64,000 nt of DNA from the NCBI GenBank assembly GCA_029215795.1, contig JARDYH010000007.1, forward strand, positions 81,107,763-81,171,762. The letters run 5' to 3'. Made by a program: the position numbers and the translations under genes. This document shows positions 36,767-49,361 of this stretch, in pieces. The DNA comes from Anniella stebbinsi. Lineage: Eukaryota > Chordata > Lepidosauria > Squamata > Anniellidae. How positions within the stretch are numbered: position 1 is the stretch's first letter; each line of letters begins with the position of its first letter. The notes below the pieces were generated by a model. It ran no database searches, was not told the DNA's origin, and was given only the letters and a program-made list of their open reading frames with translations.

Positions 36767-37291
36767 CAGGGGTTGGCACACTTGGCAATTTTAGAAACTG
36801 TCCTGCCTCCACAAATGGCTGCTAGGGGAGGCCTGGCTAGCCACAAAGGGCAAGCAACCTGCCCAGAAGACTGAATACAAGGCTGAGGTGGGGTTTGAGC
36901 ACTAGACGACTCATTTGAACCCATAGTTTTCCGTGCCAACGGAAATCTGTTTTACAGAACCCAAATTCTTTTTTCTCTCACTCCACCTCTGCAAGCTTAC
37001 CAGACAGAAGTGACAAGAGTCCCCTATTTTTTTTTAATTCCCTTTTCCTTGGTGGTTGGGCCCAGTGCAGAGGAAAGCCTCAGTCTGTAGTTGCCCACCA
37101 TCTTCATTTCCTAAGAATATCTCTGAGCCCCATGTGTCGCATAGGCATTAATGGGAAACGACAATGGCAGCAGCTGGGGGCCCTCACTTTGCTTTGAAGC
37201 CTTCCCAGGTGATGGTAAGAAACTTTAATTTAAAAAAATGGCGGGAGAGAACCTTGGTGGGCGCGAAAAAAGGTGTCCTTGCCTACCCCTG
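36767..37291. mobile_element. hAT-like MITE with CAGGGGTNGGCA ends
   Basis: The left end is CAGGGGTTGGCACACTTGGC; the right end reverse-complemented is CAGGGGTAGGCAAGGACACC. It is 525 bp with no coding capacity. A target duplication was not found. Confidence 0.6.
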
Positions 37292-37309
37292 GACAAGTAT
37301 TTTTTTACT

Positions 37310-37480
37310 GTCATCTAAGCCGTGACCATCACCACGTCTTGTGGCAGCAAATTCCATAAACTAATTGCATGTTGTATGTGAAGTTACTTTCTTTTATCAT
37401 CCCTGCATCTACTGCCAATCAATTTAATTGGAGTGACACCATTTCTATCATAGACATTATTAAGCAGCTTTGCCAGCAGG
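37310..37480. mobile_element. CR1/LINE-type 3' UTR fragment
   Basis: CTTGTGGCAGCAAATTCCAT, AAGTTACTTTCTTTTATC and CTGCCAATCAATTTAATTG are blocks of a repeat common in reptile genomes. Family and strand are from memory and uncertain. Confidence 0.4.
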
Positions 37481-37964
37481 CCCTTATTTAAAAAGTAGCA
37501 TTATTTACACACATACACTTAAACAAAAGAAGTCCTTTTCTACTTATTTTGCTCCCCCATATCATAGAACCATTATTTATACTGTGTTTGTAATGTACAG
37601 AGTGCTTCCTGGTCTTTATTCCACTTCATTCCTGGTCACTAACTGCTTTAGAACAACAAGATGCCTGTATTTGTGGTGAAAGGTAAATGCAGCCCTTTGA
37701 CTTTCCCTTATCGTACTTCTTCCTCCTTGCTTCAGTCTCCATGTCCCAATAACTGAGCACCTCCACCCTTCTGACCGCACCTATCCACTCATTGCCATAC
37801 ATCTAGAGAAGCAGTACCTGTGCTAACAGCCTCAATGATGGTTGGAGAGGGTTGTTGTTTCCTCACCTCCACATCATCACTGAGATTGTGGTAGCCCTCA
37901 TTAAATCCCTACACTAACTTCCCGTCCACTCCTCATTCCTGTACAAGCTTCTTGTCCACAAAAC

Positions 37965-38042
37965 TCAAAGAGATGGAAGGGACTTTAAAGATCATCTAGT
38001 CCAATCCTTACCAATGCAGGTAAGTCACTATTACAACATCCC
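37965..38042 (-). mobile_element. CR1 LINE 3' end fragment
   Basis: GATGGAAGGGACTTTAAAGA then TCATCTAGTCCAATCC is the complement of the well-known CR1 3' end. Confidence 0.65.
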
Positions 38043-38119
38043 TTATAGGTGGACATCTTCAAAACCCTCCATGGCTTCCCCCTCCCAATTCTTTCTCCAT
38101 TCTTAACTTGTTTTTCTGC

Positions 38120-38243
38120 TTTATGTTTTTAAATTTTGTATATTGGTGTTTTAATTGTTCAATGTTTTTAATTTTTGTAAACCGCCCAGAGAGCTTCGGC
38201 TATGGGGCGGTATATAAATGGAATAAAATAAATAAATAAATAA
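38120..38243 (+). mobile_element. L2-type LINE 3' tail
   Basis: TTTGTAAACCGCCCAGAGAG, GCTATGGGGCGGTATATAAA and (AATA)n are the same tail as the LINE at 26403-27225, here on the plus strand. Confidence 0.75.
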
Positions 38244-38544
38244 TATCCCAACACATCCATTTCTGTGATCTTTGTTCATCAAGTTCCACCACCCTCATCC
38301 GTCCAAAGATCTACAGCTGCCTGGGGGGGGGCATCCTTTCTCCCTTGCTGCTTCTTATGGGAGAAATTCCTCCCAGAACACCTCCGTGTGACTGCCTCTC
38401 TAACTTCCTTCAGATCGCCACCTTTCCCATGAACCCTCCTAGCCTCAATGTATCATATTGTAACTAAGCCAGAGTATATGTAATTGAAATAACTGCATAT
38501 TCTCCTGTTTATCTCTGTCTCCATTTCCCTCTCCTTCCTCTGTT

Positions 38545-38655
38545 GTTTCCCTGTGGCTATTTTTAGATTGTAAGCCTCTTGGGGTGAGGATCTATCAAAC
38601 GGGTTCTTTGTAAAGTGCAGTGTACATAGATGGTATTATATAAATAATTATTATT
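38545..38655 (+). mobile_element. LINE 3' tail
   Basis: GATTGTAAGCCTCTTGGGGT, then GTAAAGTGCAGTGTACATAG and ATTATATAAATAATTATTA. It is CR1/L2-like. Confidence 0.5.
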
Positions 38656-38829
38656 GTTCTTGTGGGAGAAGGGAGTAAGAGGCAGGACCAGACTTTCTTT
38701 CTCCAGATCTAGTAGATATTTTTCTGGTGGGGTGGGGAGGATTTAGATGCAAGGCAAGCCTCCTGTATAAAACAAGGAAGGGTCCTAAAGCCAGATGAAG
38801 AATGTTTATGGGACAGAGATTCAGCATTT

Positions 38830-39040
38830 CTGAGATAAGAAATGCTTCTTCTCAGGGTTGGTAAGTGGGGAGAATAGGTACTGCTTTCACAGTGGTAGGA
38901 GCTGCCATGTACTGCCTCCCTCATGTCTGAGGCATCTGCTTGACCACTGTGGGAAATGGAGATGCTGTAATAGGCAAATAAGATGCTGGAATAGGTTTGA
39001 TCCAGCAGGGCTGTTCTTATATTCTTATGAGGTTGCCTGG
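38830..39040 (+). mobile_element. Squamate repeat ending in (TTCTTATG)n
   Basis: CATGTCTGAGGCATCTGCTT, TAGGTTTGATCCAGCAGGGC and TTCTTATATTCTTATG end in an octamer-like tail as CR1-class elements do. The 117-codon minus-strand frame over it is not coding. Confidence 0.5.
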
Positions 39041-39924
39041 ACCTTGATAAGATGACTACCATGTCAACATTTTTTTTAAGAGCTGGGGAAGACGATATAC
39101 ATCATGAACATTTTATATTCGTACGGTCATGCACATTGATGGCATAACAATAGTATCAACAAGAAAATCAGAATAAGTAGTAAAAAGATCAGGAAGAATT
39201 GTGCCATAATCCTTTAAGTCTGTTGTCTGCGTCTTTTTAAAACCTAAATTTGAAAACACTTCCGCTTGCTGAAATCGGCAGCGTAAAAGGAAGTGGTAAC
39301 GAGATAGGGCCTTTAAACCAGAAAGGGGCAGGTTCCATCTAATGTTTGTTTTGTAGGGAAATATAAACGTAAATATGTGTGTGCATGGAGGGGGATCCAG
39401 ATTTAGGTGCATGCAGCTGGCCTGGTAGAAATGGACCTCCCCACAACACTTCCCCACAGTAGCCTCTTCAGCTCCCTCAAAATGCTACAAGAGGTCAGGA
39501 GACCCTGCTGAATGGGGCAAGCTGTGGTACAGGGCAAGGGGGACAGGAATCCCTGAAAATCAAGCAGAGTAGAAGCATCTTCTGTGAGTAGCGCTCCATT
39601 CATGGAACGTGCCTCCACCCAATTTTGGGGGGTTCTCCAATTTCCCCCTCAGCTTTTTGCGCTATAGTCTACTTCATTCAGCATTTTGGGTGGGCTGAAG
39701 GGGCTGCTGTGGAGTGGGGAAGTCTGCTTCCACCAGCCCAGTTCAACACCTCTGAATCTGGATCATATATGATGCACACCCACCCACACACACACCAGGA
39801 ACTTGGTAGGCAAAGGCCAGCCCAGGAGCTTGGCAGCTTAGAACTGCCACTGATGCACAACAGCTCTGCTATAGCACCAGAATATGCTGTAGTTATACTA
39901 CCAGGCTAACTATTAGCTACCACA

Positions 39925-40395
39925 CCATGCTCAAGGTTCTGTTGTTACATACAAAGCACTGAATATCTTGGGACCAGGTACCAAGCAGACTGCCTCACCC
40001 TATATACATCCAGCCAACTTTTAAGATCTTCAGAGGATGTCTTGCTGGCAATTCTATGACCAACACAATGTTGCCATGTAGCATCTTGAAAACAGCCTTC
40101 TCAGTAGTAGCATCCACCCTCTGGAACACCTTCCCCTAAGAGGTTCAGGAGGCAACGAAATGTGGTCCCCTGAAAACATACTTGTTTATGCAAGCTTTCC
40201 CTTGCTTAAAATTGAGTATCATGTCACTGTTCTGTTTTATTATTTATTTTATTGTATTTTTAATTTGTTATTGTAATAGTTCTTTAACAGGTTATTTTTA
40301 TGTGATTCTTAATATTTTTGTATGTAAACCGCTTAAAGCTTTTATTCTATTAATTTTTATGTTATTAATTATATGTATTAATAAATAAAATTAAT
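39925..40395 (+). pseudogene. L2-type LINE 3' fragment, broken frame
   Basis: The nucleotide sequence follows the L2 ORF2 C-terminus (TTACATACAAAGCACTGAAT; CTTCTCAGTAGTAGCATCC; CTCTGGAACACCTTCCCC), then a 3' UTR and a GTAAACCGCTTAAAGC tail. Frames are interrupted. Confidence 0.6.
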
Positions 40396-40559
40396 TGATT
40401 AATAATGCCTACATATGGTGGAGAAAGGTGAGGCATGACATTTTAAAAATACATTCCTATTTCTGAAGTGTTGTAGTGGCACACAAAAAGTGGGTATTTC
40501 CTTGAAATATAAGGTCATCTAGTAACTTCACATAGAACATATGTTGCCCCAAAAACTTG

Positions 40560-40650
40560 AATCTATTTATTTATTTATTTAGAACATTTCTTAGCCACCT
40601 TTCAGGACAAAAGCCCTCCCAAGGTGGCTTACAGCATCTAGGGCTTTCAT
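40560..40650 (-). mobile_element. LINE 3' tail, minus strand
   Basis: (ATTT)n followed by CTTAGCCACCTTTCAGGA and CCAAGGTGGCTTACAGCAT. Confidence 0.55.
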
Positions 40651-40908
40651 GCTTGTGAAGTCATAGAACACTATAGCCTTGAACCTAACATTTCAGAACG
40701 GTATAGAAAAGCAATATCCAGGTCATCCTCTCCTCTTCATTGACATGTAGCAGGTGCCTGTAGTCCTCTTGCAGTGCAATTCTTGCACCAGCTGGGCTAC
40801 TTTTCCAAAGTGTAAGAAAAAAGCAAATATCCCAAGGTTCTTAAGGTAGAAAAGAAATTCTTATCACTCCTGTAAAAATGGTCACGGGGTTACAGTTCTC
40901 ATTAAAAG

Positions 40909-40930
40909 TGAGTGAGTGAGTGAGTGAGTG
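40909..40930. repeat. (GTGA)n microsatellite
   Basis: Five and a half GTGA units. Confidence 0.9.
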
Positions 40931-41406
40931 AAAAAGAGAGTGCATGAAGAGAATAATCTTTCCTTCAATGCTTGTTCCCCAAAATAATATCAGTGTGGTG
41001 ATTCTGCCATCATCTAGTATGGTTTAATACTTAGAGTTGCTGGCTAGGACTGGGGAGACCTAATTTCAAATACCCCCTTCAGTCATGAAGTTCATTTAGG
41101 CCAGTAACTCCCCACCTACTTCATAGGATTGTTGTAAGGCAAGGAATCTTGGAAGGCTGGGATAAGGTCTGGCCCAATGAGTCCCCTGGTGTTGCTTCCC
41201 AATACCCCATTGCAACCTGCTTGTTCACCTGCCTCTCGCTCTGGCCCAGATAATGTTGGTGGTAATAAGTAAGAGCAGGAGATGCCACTTCCTACTTGCT
41301 CACTGGTTCTCTGCCTGCCAAGTAAGCAAATGGTAGCAATGATGAGGGGGGAGGGGGAAAGAGGCGAAATATTTTTGTTGCCATTGTTAAAACATCCATT
41401 ATATGA

Positions 41407-41450
41407 CTGGCTCCACTACACCACATTAGCCAGTAGTGTAGTGGAGCCAG
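41407..41450. repeat. Hairpin with perfect 15-bp arms
   Basis: CTGGCTCCACTACAC (41407-41421) and GTGTAGTGGAGCCAG (41436-41450) flank a 14-nt loop. Confidence 0.9.
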
Positions 41451-41554
41451 GGTTCATAGAATAAAAGTACTACGACGTTTTGGGTTACAATTTTGAAGTC
41501 TACAAATTAAAAGTTAATGGTATATATGCTAAGACTAAGACTTGAAGGGTAAAC

Positions 41555-41676
41555 CAGCGGAGGCTGGCGGCTCTGAGTTCAGCACTTGGATAGCCCCTTT
41601 AGAGTTCTGGCTGGTTCTGACTGAAACCCAGAGTAGATTCACAGCCCCATCAAAATCAGAGCCACCAGCCTTCACT
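41555..41676. mobile_element. GGAGGCTGGTGGC palindromic MITE, deleted copy
   Basis: Ends AGCGGAGGCTGGCGGC and GCCACCAGCCTTCACT. The interior TTTAGAGTTCTGGCTGGTTC and GAAACCCAGAGTAGATTC is shared with 49362, 53542, 62276 and 63788. Confidence 0.75.
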
Positions 41677-43123
41677 GGTGTCAAAACGTAGGGTTTAGGG
41701 GAAAAAAAGTGCTGGAAACAATACGAATACACAGAGTCCGGAGCCATAGCCAAACGAGCTGCTTACTGTGTATAACTGTGTTATACATGCACTGAAAGAG
41801 ACAGTACTTCAACCAATACTTGTAGCAGTCTGTAACATATGCCACCTAACCATGTAACTTGAGAAGTCACTCTAATGATGCAGCTCTTGTGAGGTTTCAC
41901 TGCAATGAGCAGTAGACAGATACTGGGTTTAGATGAGATGGGAGAGTCAAGTGTGCGGGTTACAATTAGGGATGTAAAATCTGTTCCGTCTGTGTTTCGC
42001 AGATTGTCAGGCATCTTTCATTCCATTGCCTGCTCACTGACGGAATTGGATCTCTTTTTTTTTACCAGAATTTTGTGCATTAATTCATTCAACTTAGTAC
42101 TAATATGCATTAACTAATGCACAAAACTGCCCCTCCCCAGTGAAAAACTGGTCCATAAGTCCACGTGACTTGGGAAAAGCCACTGTGGAATCCACAGGTT
42201 GGATTCATAGAAATCTGTAACAGATTTTTTCAACATCTCTACTTGCAGTCCAGGTATTTTGGTGGAGGCCATTGCCAACATCTAATCAGACTTTAGGTTT
42301 CTGTTATAAAAATAAAGGTTCCAACCACAAAGCCATATTTAATGTCCCCAACGCAAATAGAAATGGGCATTTGCACGGAACAAATCCACTCGGAACCAAA
42401 ACTAATAGTTTGCTAAAGAGAGAGAGAGAGAGATTTAACTTATTTTGAGTTGTCTGCTTTTTCAATCCTTGTTTTCCTGTGCAAACTTGAAGATAATAAG
42501 TGTCTTAAAAACTATGAAGAAGAGAGATATTGACAATCATACTGTAAAGTTTATAAAATAGTCCATACCTGGGCAGATAGTCAGGGCCATGCAGGGGGGG
42601 GGGGGTGACAGTGGGGGCAGTTGGCCCAGGTCCCATGATTTTGAGGGAGCACTCCAACGAAGAGGTCCCCCCAGCTTATGCTACTGCTTCCATAGCGTAA
42701 GCGGCCCATCGAGAAGCGACAAGACCGGCTTGCGGAAACAGCACAGAAGCCGTCCGTCATGAATACCACAGTCAGACTACAAGCTCCAGAGGGCCATGCC
42801 ACATGCGGGGCGGGGATATACGTGCCTTGAGGTGTTACAGAACAGGTTTAATGTGAAGGTGTTATGTAGAATGCACATGTTGGTGGGCACGCCCCCTTGG
42901 GGCGGCTATGTTGTCCTCCTTTTTTGAAATTGGGGGGGGCACATACTTCCCATCTGGCCTGGGCGTATTACCAGCTCTGCACAGCCCTGCAGATCGTAGG
43001 GAAGAGAATTGTCTTCTTCCTTTGGACTGCCTAGTAACAGATAATATCCAAATTTAATTTAACTGGGTGGGGGGGCTTGCCAACCTGAGCAGGATAACTA
43101 TATGTGTAATTATTCTGGGGGAA

Positions 43124-43310
43124 AGGGTCCACAGCTTAGTGGCACAGCATATGCTTTGCATGCAAAAAGTTCCAGGTTCAATTCCTGGCATCTTCAGGTA
43201 GGGCTAGGAAGGAATCCTGCCTCAAACCCTGGAGAGCAGCTACCAGTTAACAATACTGGGCAAGATGGATCCATGATCTGATGGTATAATGCAGCTTCCT
43301 ATATCCCTAT
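43124..43310 (+). mobile_element. tRNA-Ala-derived SINE
   Basis: The tRNA-like head has an A-box region (CAGCTTAGTGG), a GCTTTGCATGC anticodon stem-loop and the B box GGTTCAATTCC (43174-43184). The body is CTGGAGAGCAGCTACCAGTT, and the end is ATGCAGCTTCCTATATCCC. Confidence 0.75.
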
Positions 43311-43384
43311 AAAGAAAAGCACATTCTTTTTAAGTGGATTTTAATGTATGTATGTATTCATGTATATTATACTCATCTCTTCCT

Positions 43385-43665
43385 GCCATATAAATCTGCA
43401 GAGCATTAAGATCAACCCTCTAAAACTCTCTTCTGGCTTCCTCCATCATAGGAAGTATGGCAGGTGAGCTCAGAGGACAGGGTCTTTTCTGTTGTGGCAC
43501 CAGTATTTTGGAACACCCTTCCATGGGAAATCCACCTGGGCTATCTTTGCTCTCCCTGCCCCCGAGGCAGCTAAGATGCACCTTTTCCAATGGGCATTTT
43601 TTATATTTTACTGCTGCTGTTTTAAGTGACCCAGAGTCTGTCTATTGTGGATAGAAGAGTTCTTT
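43385..43665 (+). pseudogene. L2-type LINE 3' fragment
   Basis: Nucleotide blocks GTCTTTTCTGTTGTGGCACC, TTTTGGAACACCCTTCC and ATGCACCTTTTCCAATGGGC match the end of L2 ORF2. No intact frame remains. Confidence 0.5.
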
Positions 43666-45690
43666 CCATCTGTGGATGACTTCTGATTCAGCAGAGCATT
43701 TCCACAGGCAGAAGAGGGGAAAGAGGTGAGCTTCACCAGTCCCCCCCTTCCCATCTAGTCACCTATGCCCCTTGAAAGTATGCACAAGCCAGTTGGGGAA
43801 ACCTCTAGAACAGTGCGGGAGGTGGTGTTGAGGGCTGCTGAGGGAGGAGGAATCCGCAAAGAATACTTCCTGCTGCTGCCCACTGGCTGGAGGATCGAAA
43901 GCAACATTCCATTCTGGGAGTGCTCCCACTGATGATGGAAAGCCTAGAACCAACCCCACAGTCTTCAGCTTGTTATATATGTTTCCCCTAGTGATTCTTC
44001 TATTTGCCACCTTGAATAATTTGACAAAAAGTTGACATGCAGATGTCTGAAATAAGACATACTTGCAAGGTTCCAAGAAAGAACTTGGGGTGTATAGATA
44101 CAGCTTTTGCCCTCATTCTGTTCTGAATCTGTTATAATTCAGTGAGAGCTTTGCTACTAATGTGGGCAAATAAATGTATTTTGTTTGGGGGGGGCATGCT
44201 TGTTTTTGAGTTTTCTAAGAAGGAAAGGAAACCAAACAGGCTCTATTCAAAGTCAGAAGAGTCATCATTTCACCTTCAGTTCTGTGTGTCCAAGCCAGCT
44301 GGCTGCAAATCTGCATTCGGGGAATTTCAAAACAGTTTGCTTTCCCTCTTGGGGTTCCGTGCCACGGACAGCACCACAGGAGATGCTCGTTGCTAACAAT
44401 AGACTGCTCATGTCGTGGAAGAAACACACAGATGCAGCCCCCCCACGTGCTAAAGGCCTTTTCTGGGGGGAAAATGTTTCTAGTCATGCATATTAATAAT
44501 GACGGACTACTATAAAGATTTCCTTAAAATAAAGACATTGGGCTGTATTAAACAGATTCAGTGCTTGACAGTTTCTTGAATGGATGCCATTTGAGGAGGC
44601 GTAGCTACCGAATCCTAGATTCTTTCGACTTGTCATCTAGCACAAAAACAAACATTGGTCATTAAGACCGGGTTTGAAATGGCATGATTAGAGTCTTGAT
44701 TCCTCCTAGGGCTAATAGTTGACAGGATAGAGAGGTGAGGGGATTATAGTGAAAGAAAGAGCAGTCAGGCTAAGAGATCAGAGAAGTTTATTGGTTCACA
44801 AGGAACAATGCGGGCAGGCCACCATCAGGGGGATTTTAAAAACAGAAAACAGGGACTGGGTTACTGTTGATCACAATTTTTTTTCCAGAGAATGAAGAAT
44901 TATATCTCAGAAGAACAGAGTTACTATTTTAAATCACATTTGATTTATCTGTTTTAAAAGTGTTTGAATTCAGCAGGGGGAAAAACAGTGACAGCTGTTT
45001 AATGCTTTGGCCACATTTAGCTTTCCACACATGTATAAGCTGAAAGAGACCTGACTATGCCTGAGAGACATAAAACGACACACACGCACATAACACACTG
45101 TTTGCCACATAGCAGTTCCTGAAGAACCTGCTGTATCTGGGATGGTCACTTATGAATCGCCGAAAAAGAGGAAATGCATCACACACACACACAAAAGCAC
45201 AGCACTTTCCAAAAAATGTGCATATGCTCATTTTGTATAGATGCGATTTAGAAAATATTATTATAATTTAAATAGAAATACAGTCAATTTCATCGTGGTG
45301 TGGAAGGCTGACCAGGTGACTTGCTTCTTTAGTCTGCTGTCCAGAAGTGCTAACTGTGGATGGGCAACAGCTCTTATGGTTATTTATCTTTAAACTGGGA
45401 TCAGACAGGACAGCACTTCAAATAGAGGAAGTCTTCAAATAGAGGATAATCTTGGCCAACTGAGAGTCAGGTTTTGCAACATCCAAAGCTGTTGATGGAG
45501 GTTTACGGCTGCTGTTCATGGTTTGTTATGCGTAATGTTTATGTTGGACATTGCTTTGTGAGTTTTCGTATACAAAAGTATTAAGTTTCAAATCATTAAG
45601 TTCCTCTGTTCATACCAATTTTCACACTGGACACCAAGCATGTTATATAACCAAGGCACTGTCAGGATCCAGGGTAGGAATATGCAAGGT

Positions 45691-45706
45691 CCCCCCCCCC
45701 CCCCCC
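45691..45706. repeat. Poly-C run (16)
   Basis: Sixteen consecutive C. Similar G or C runs of 10 or more occur near 4652, 42594, 47678, 47862, 50006 and 59212; lengths are prone to sequencing error. Confidence 0.9.
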
Positions 45707-46621
45707 GCCACTATCACCACCTTTCAGGATTTTGTTTTCATTGCTCAAAGCCTCATTCATAATGTATTTCATCCATCAAAATTCCCTTTTTCATGTTTTA
45801 CTTGTTAGCCTCATTTGTTTCGTTACTCACTTTCATCTTCAGGTTTTGGGGGGGGGGGTTAGTTGCTGTTCTTTGTCTTTCATTTTATTTTTTTACACCT
45901 GCCTATGGCAGCAAGTGGAATACATATCAGCAGCCTCTCCATTTCATTTTTCCCAGAATGCCCTGGACATTGTGTAATTCTAAGGCATTGTGGGAAAAAA
46001 CAAAATGGTAACCACCAGGAAAACTGGTGCTCCCATAGGTGGCCACAGTTCCCCACCATCACCAGAATGACACAGTGCCTATGACACCCTGGGGAAAAAA
46101 AAGTTATGGCAGCCATGAGCAGTTGTCAAAACAGAAGGTAATTTCCCAACTCATGAATGGAACAAATCATACCATTCTGTATTATTTTAGGAACAAATGG
46201 AAATGGAACAAAATGATCCCAATTTACTATTTGTTCCAAAACGAATGTACACTCAGTTCACATGAAGAATATGCCCTACATATTTTGGAAGATATGTGAA
46301 GCAATTGCTTTGTGTAGTTATTAGTGTACTTTTCAATAGTACAACCTCATTACAAGGAAAAGTCCAACGGGTTCTACTTTTTTTTAAAGTGAGCTTCAAT
46401 TATGCTTTCTACAAATAGGCAGAACTGAAGAGCTTCCTCATTAGAGACATGCAGTTAGCTTCCCTTCCCACTAAAATGCATTTTCAGCACTCAAATTGTG
46501 GAGCAAAATCAAACATTTGGAGGGCATTTGAGCCCATTGGAAACTGAGGCACATTTCCAAGAGAATAAACTTACTGTAAAAAAGAGTCGACACTGACCAG
46601 CACTGTGTTCTCACAAATAGT

Positions 46622-46648
46622 ACACACACACACACACAAACACACACA
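46622..46648. repeat. (CA)n microsatellite
   Basis: Imperfect CA run with two A insertions. Confidence 0.9.
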
Positions 46649-47230
46649 AATTTGAATTTGTCTTGAAAAAACAGGTACTGCAAGAAGAGAGTTATATATC
46701 ACATTACGTTTGATTTATAGCTCCCCTCTCCCACTTTTCTCAAACTTTAAGGATCCAGGCAAATAATAATTTCAGAATGAAAAGGCTCTTTGACGACACA
46801 CCAAACACATAGACGCACACTCACTAAATCCCTGTAAATTAAATTGTAACTAGCTTATACCAATGCTTGCTTCAACTTGCTTCTGTGCAAGAAATGTTAT
46901 TTTTTTGTAAAAGAAAAAAAAATCCTCTTTAATCCTAGCATTAACCTTGTTTATTTATTATTTATTTATTTAGCTTCATGAAAAGGAGTTTTCAGATTTG
47001 CTTTTCTGGCCTCTGCATTCTAAATAATAAGGGGGGGCACGGAGAAAAAAGCCATATAAACTGGCCTAGAATGTTTCTTTGGGAACTGGGATTTTATGAG
47101 AGGGGAAAAGAGAAGAAGCAAAAAAAAAGGGGGGGGGAATACTGCAGAGCTCATGACAAAATAATGAGAATTGAATCTGGCTGCCTCTTGTGGTCTGGAA
47201 CATGAAAAGCGAAAGGATTTTATTCCGAGG

Positions 47231-47467
47231 CTATAAATAACTACTGCCATTTATATTCAAAGACCAGCCAAGGAAAATCGCAGCCCCCAAAGGGTAACCG
47301 TAAAGATGGCTGTGAGTACCTGAAGATACAGGAGTTACGAGAAAGCACTTTGCAGTCCTAACCGAGGCAGTTCCTACCAAGCCAAGAGAGTCCTCTGTGT
47401 CTCCATTTATTTCCTTTGGCAGGAAAATAATTAAGACGGTTAACAGCAGGCATAGCTGCAACTTCAT
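47231..47467 (-). CDS. Unrecognised ORF with a signal-peptide-like N-terminus
   Basis: The 78-codon ATG frame starts MKLQLCLLLTVLIIFLPKEI, then NGDTEDSLG. It has a short basic start, a hydrophobic core of about 15 residues and a polar stretch with a plausible cleavage site after NG. A is at -3 of the ATG. A possible donor (TCTTCAG|GTACTC) near 47320 would end a first exon after about 50 codons. No protein family was recognised and no second exon was found, so it may be a chance frame. It lies about 11 kb upstream of EPB41 in a repeat-poor patch. Confidence 0.2.
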   Translation of the reverse strand: MKLQLCLLLTVLIIFLPKEINGDTEDSLGLVGTASVRTAKCFLVTPVSSGTHSHLYGYPLGAAIFLGWSLNINGSSYL

Positions 47468-48489
47468 TATATTGCTACAGATACGACGAACCTACAGAAG
47501 ATTTCCCAGCAAGTAAAGCCTTTCCAAACCCATCACAGCTCTTCTTGATGTACACATCCCACACTGGATTCTCACTCTGATCTTTCTTGTGTTTTTCTTG
47601 TCATTTGTTTAGTTCCATCCTTCCCACCCGCCAAACCTCTTAGGTTCAGCAAATCTGTGAAAAGTTTTTAAAAAAGGGGGGGGGGGGGAAGAGAGAAGCA
47701 CATTTCCCCCAACGGCTTCACCCTTTGGGAAGGATGATTTCAACTGTCTCTTCATAGGATGTAAACGGCTCCCAAGGAAAAGCCACTGGCAAATACCAAT
47801 ATACCCATTCAGAAATGGTTATGTCTTCCATGGTCTTTTTTGTTTTTTCTTTTGAATTCCACCCCCCCCCCCCCCGCTCCTTAGAAAATGAGGTGTTTAT
47901 TGGTCATTACAAAACCATTCCCTAGGAAGGGATGTCAAGGTCCACCCATCACCTGCAACAAATTTGTACCCAACGTGAGAAGCCACAGAGGAATTCCCCA
48001 GGGAAGTTGCATCCATCGGGGACAATGGGGAAGGAAACGTGGAGGCTGCAATTGGCAAGGCTATCTGAGACCGGGCTGTAGGTCAGAGAGTTTAATTTGA
48101 TTTCAAAGAAGCTCTCAGGGCCTGCATTGGTGAGCAGGGCTGAAGGCAAAGGTGCAAAGCCAAAGGTAAAGAGGCAGAGAGGAGAATACAAGAGGAGGCT
48201 AAGGGGGCTTCCAGAGAAGGCTTTTATCCAGCCATCACCCTGTCCTATGCACAGAATTTTATTACAGGTTCAGGTGATGATGTCTTCTTATAACCCCCTC
48301 TGTGACTTCCCAGCACTTCTTCTGGCTTTGGTTCTACTGCAGAAGATCCATTCAGGAGAAAAAGACAGAACAGCTGCATAATGCCTTCTAAACAGTAGCT
48401 CTAGAGCCCCCTGCTTCGAAGCACCCTAAAGAAATAATCAACTGTGTGGCACAGCTTTGAGAGATAACTGGGACAAAAAAACCCAAAGT

Positions 48490-48716
48490 AGGTCCTGATC
48501 TACACCAAGCAGGATATAGCACTATGAAAGCGGTATGAAAGTGGTATATAAAAGGCAGGAGCTACACCAAGCAGGATATAGTGGTATATGGTATATGTCA
48601 ATGGGCCCCAACAGTTGTCAGTGCACTTCAGTACCACTAAAAAGCAGTAGTGTGGCTTCTGCCTTTTATATACCGCTTTCATAGTGCTATATTCTGCTTG
48701 GTGTAGATTGGGTCTA
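48490..48716. mobile_element. MITE with ATCTACACCAAGCAGGATAT inverted ends
   Basis: The left end GATCTACACCAAGCAGGATA and the right end (reverse complement AATCTACACCAAGCAGAATA) are inverted repeats. The left terminus is duplicated inside at about 48561. Confidence 0.75.
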
Positions 48717-48888
48717 GGTGGTGGGAGCAGTACGAGAGCACTAGTTTTTCAGACTGTAATGTGCACTCAGCACACTTGTATTTAGTATGTTGCTTTGGCT
48801 CAGAAAGACCTGCTAGGGCTGCAGGTTCGAATTCTGTATCCTGGTGTGCCACGGGGCACCAAGAGCCAGTAATTGCAGGATTTCCCAG

Positions 48889-49213
48889 AGAGCCACTACG
48901 ATGTCATATTTAGAGCAGCCTTCCCAAAGCTGGTGTCCTCCAGATGCTTTGGACTACAACTCCCAGCATTCCTGGCCATTGGTCGTGCTGATCAAGGCTG
49001 ATGGGAATCAAAGTCCAAACCATCAGAAGGAGGGCTGGGTTAGAGGTTTCGACGAAGGCAAATCCCTACTTAGCCATGACGGTTCCCGAATGATATTGGG
49101 ACAGTCACACTCTCCCTCACAGGGTTGTTGTAGGGTTAAAGAGAAAAGGGAGAAAAAGCCATCTGCAGTTTGGAGAAAGGGCAGGATAAACATGGAATAA
49201 AATAAAATAATGC
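48889..49213 (+). mobile_element. Sauria-type SINE split by a palindromic MITE
   Basis: The SINE head (AGAGAGCCACTACGATGTCA) stops near 48917. A hairpin MITE (about 48918-49037, CTCCAGATGCTTTGGACTAC) follows. The SINE resumes with CAAATCCCTACTTAGCC, TCACAGGGTTGTTGTAGGG and a GGGCAGGATAAACATGGAAT tail. Confidence 0.6.
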
Positions 49214-49361
49214 CAACCGTACCAAATAAAGTACTAATTCAAAGATTTTTTTTTAAAAAAACACCTTCTGGTATATAATGTACTAATGCAAGGCAGCAAC
49301 CAAGTGCAGTTGGTTCCTGTAGTGGTTGCAGAGTTGCTCATCTTCCATCATCGCAAGAGCC

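Noticed and set aside
38709..39062. 117-codon minus-strand ORF
   Set aside because: It coincides with an interspersed repeat ending in TTCTTATG units, with no protein similarity.
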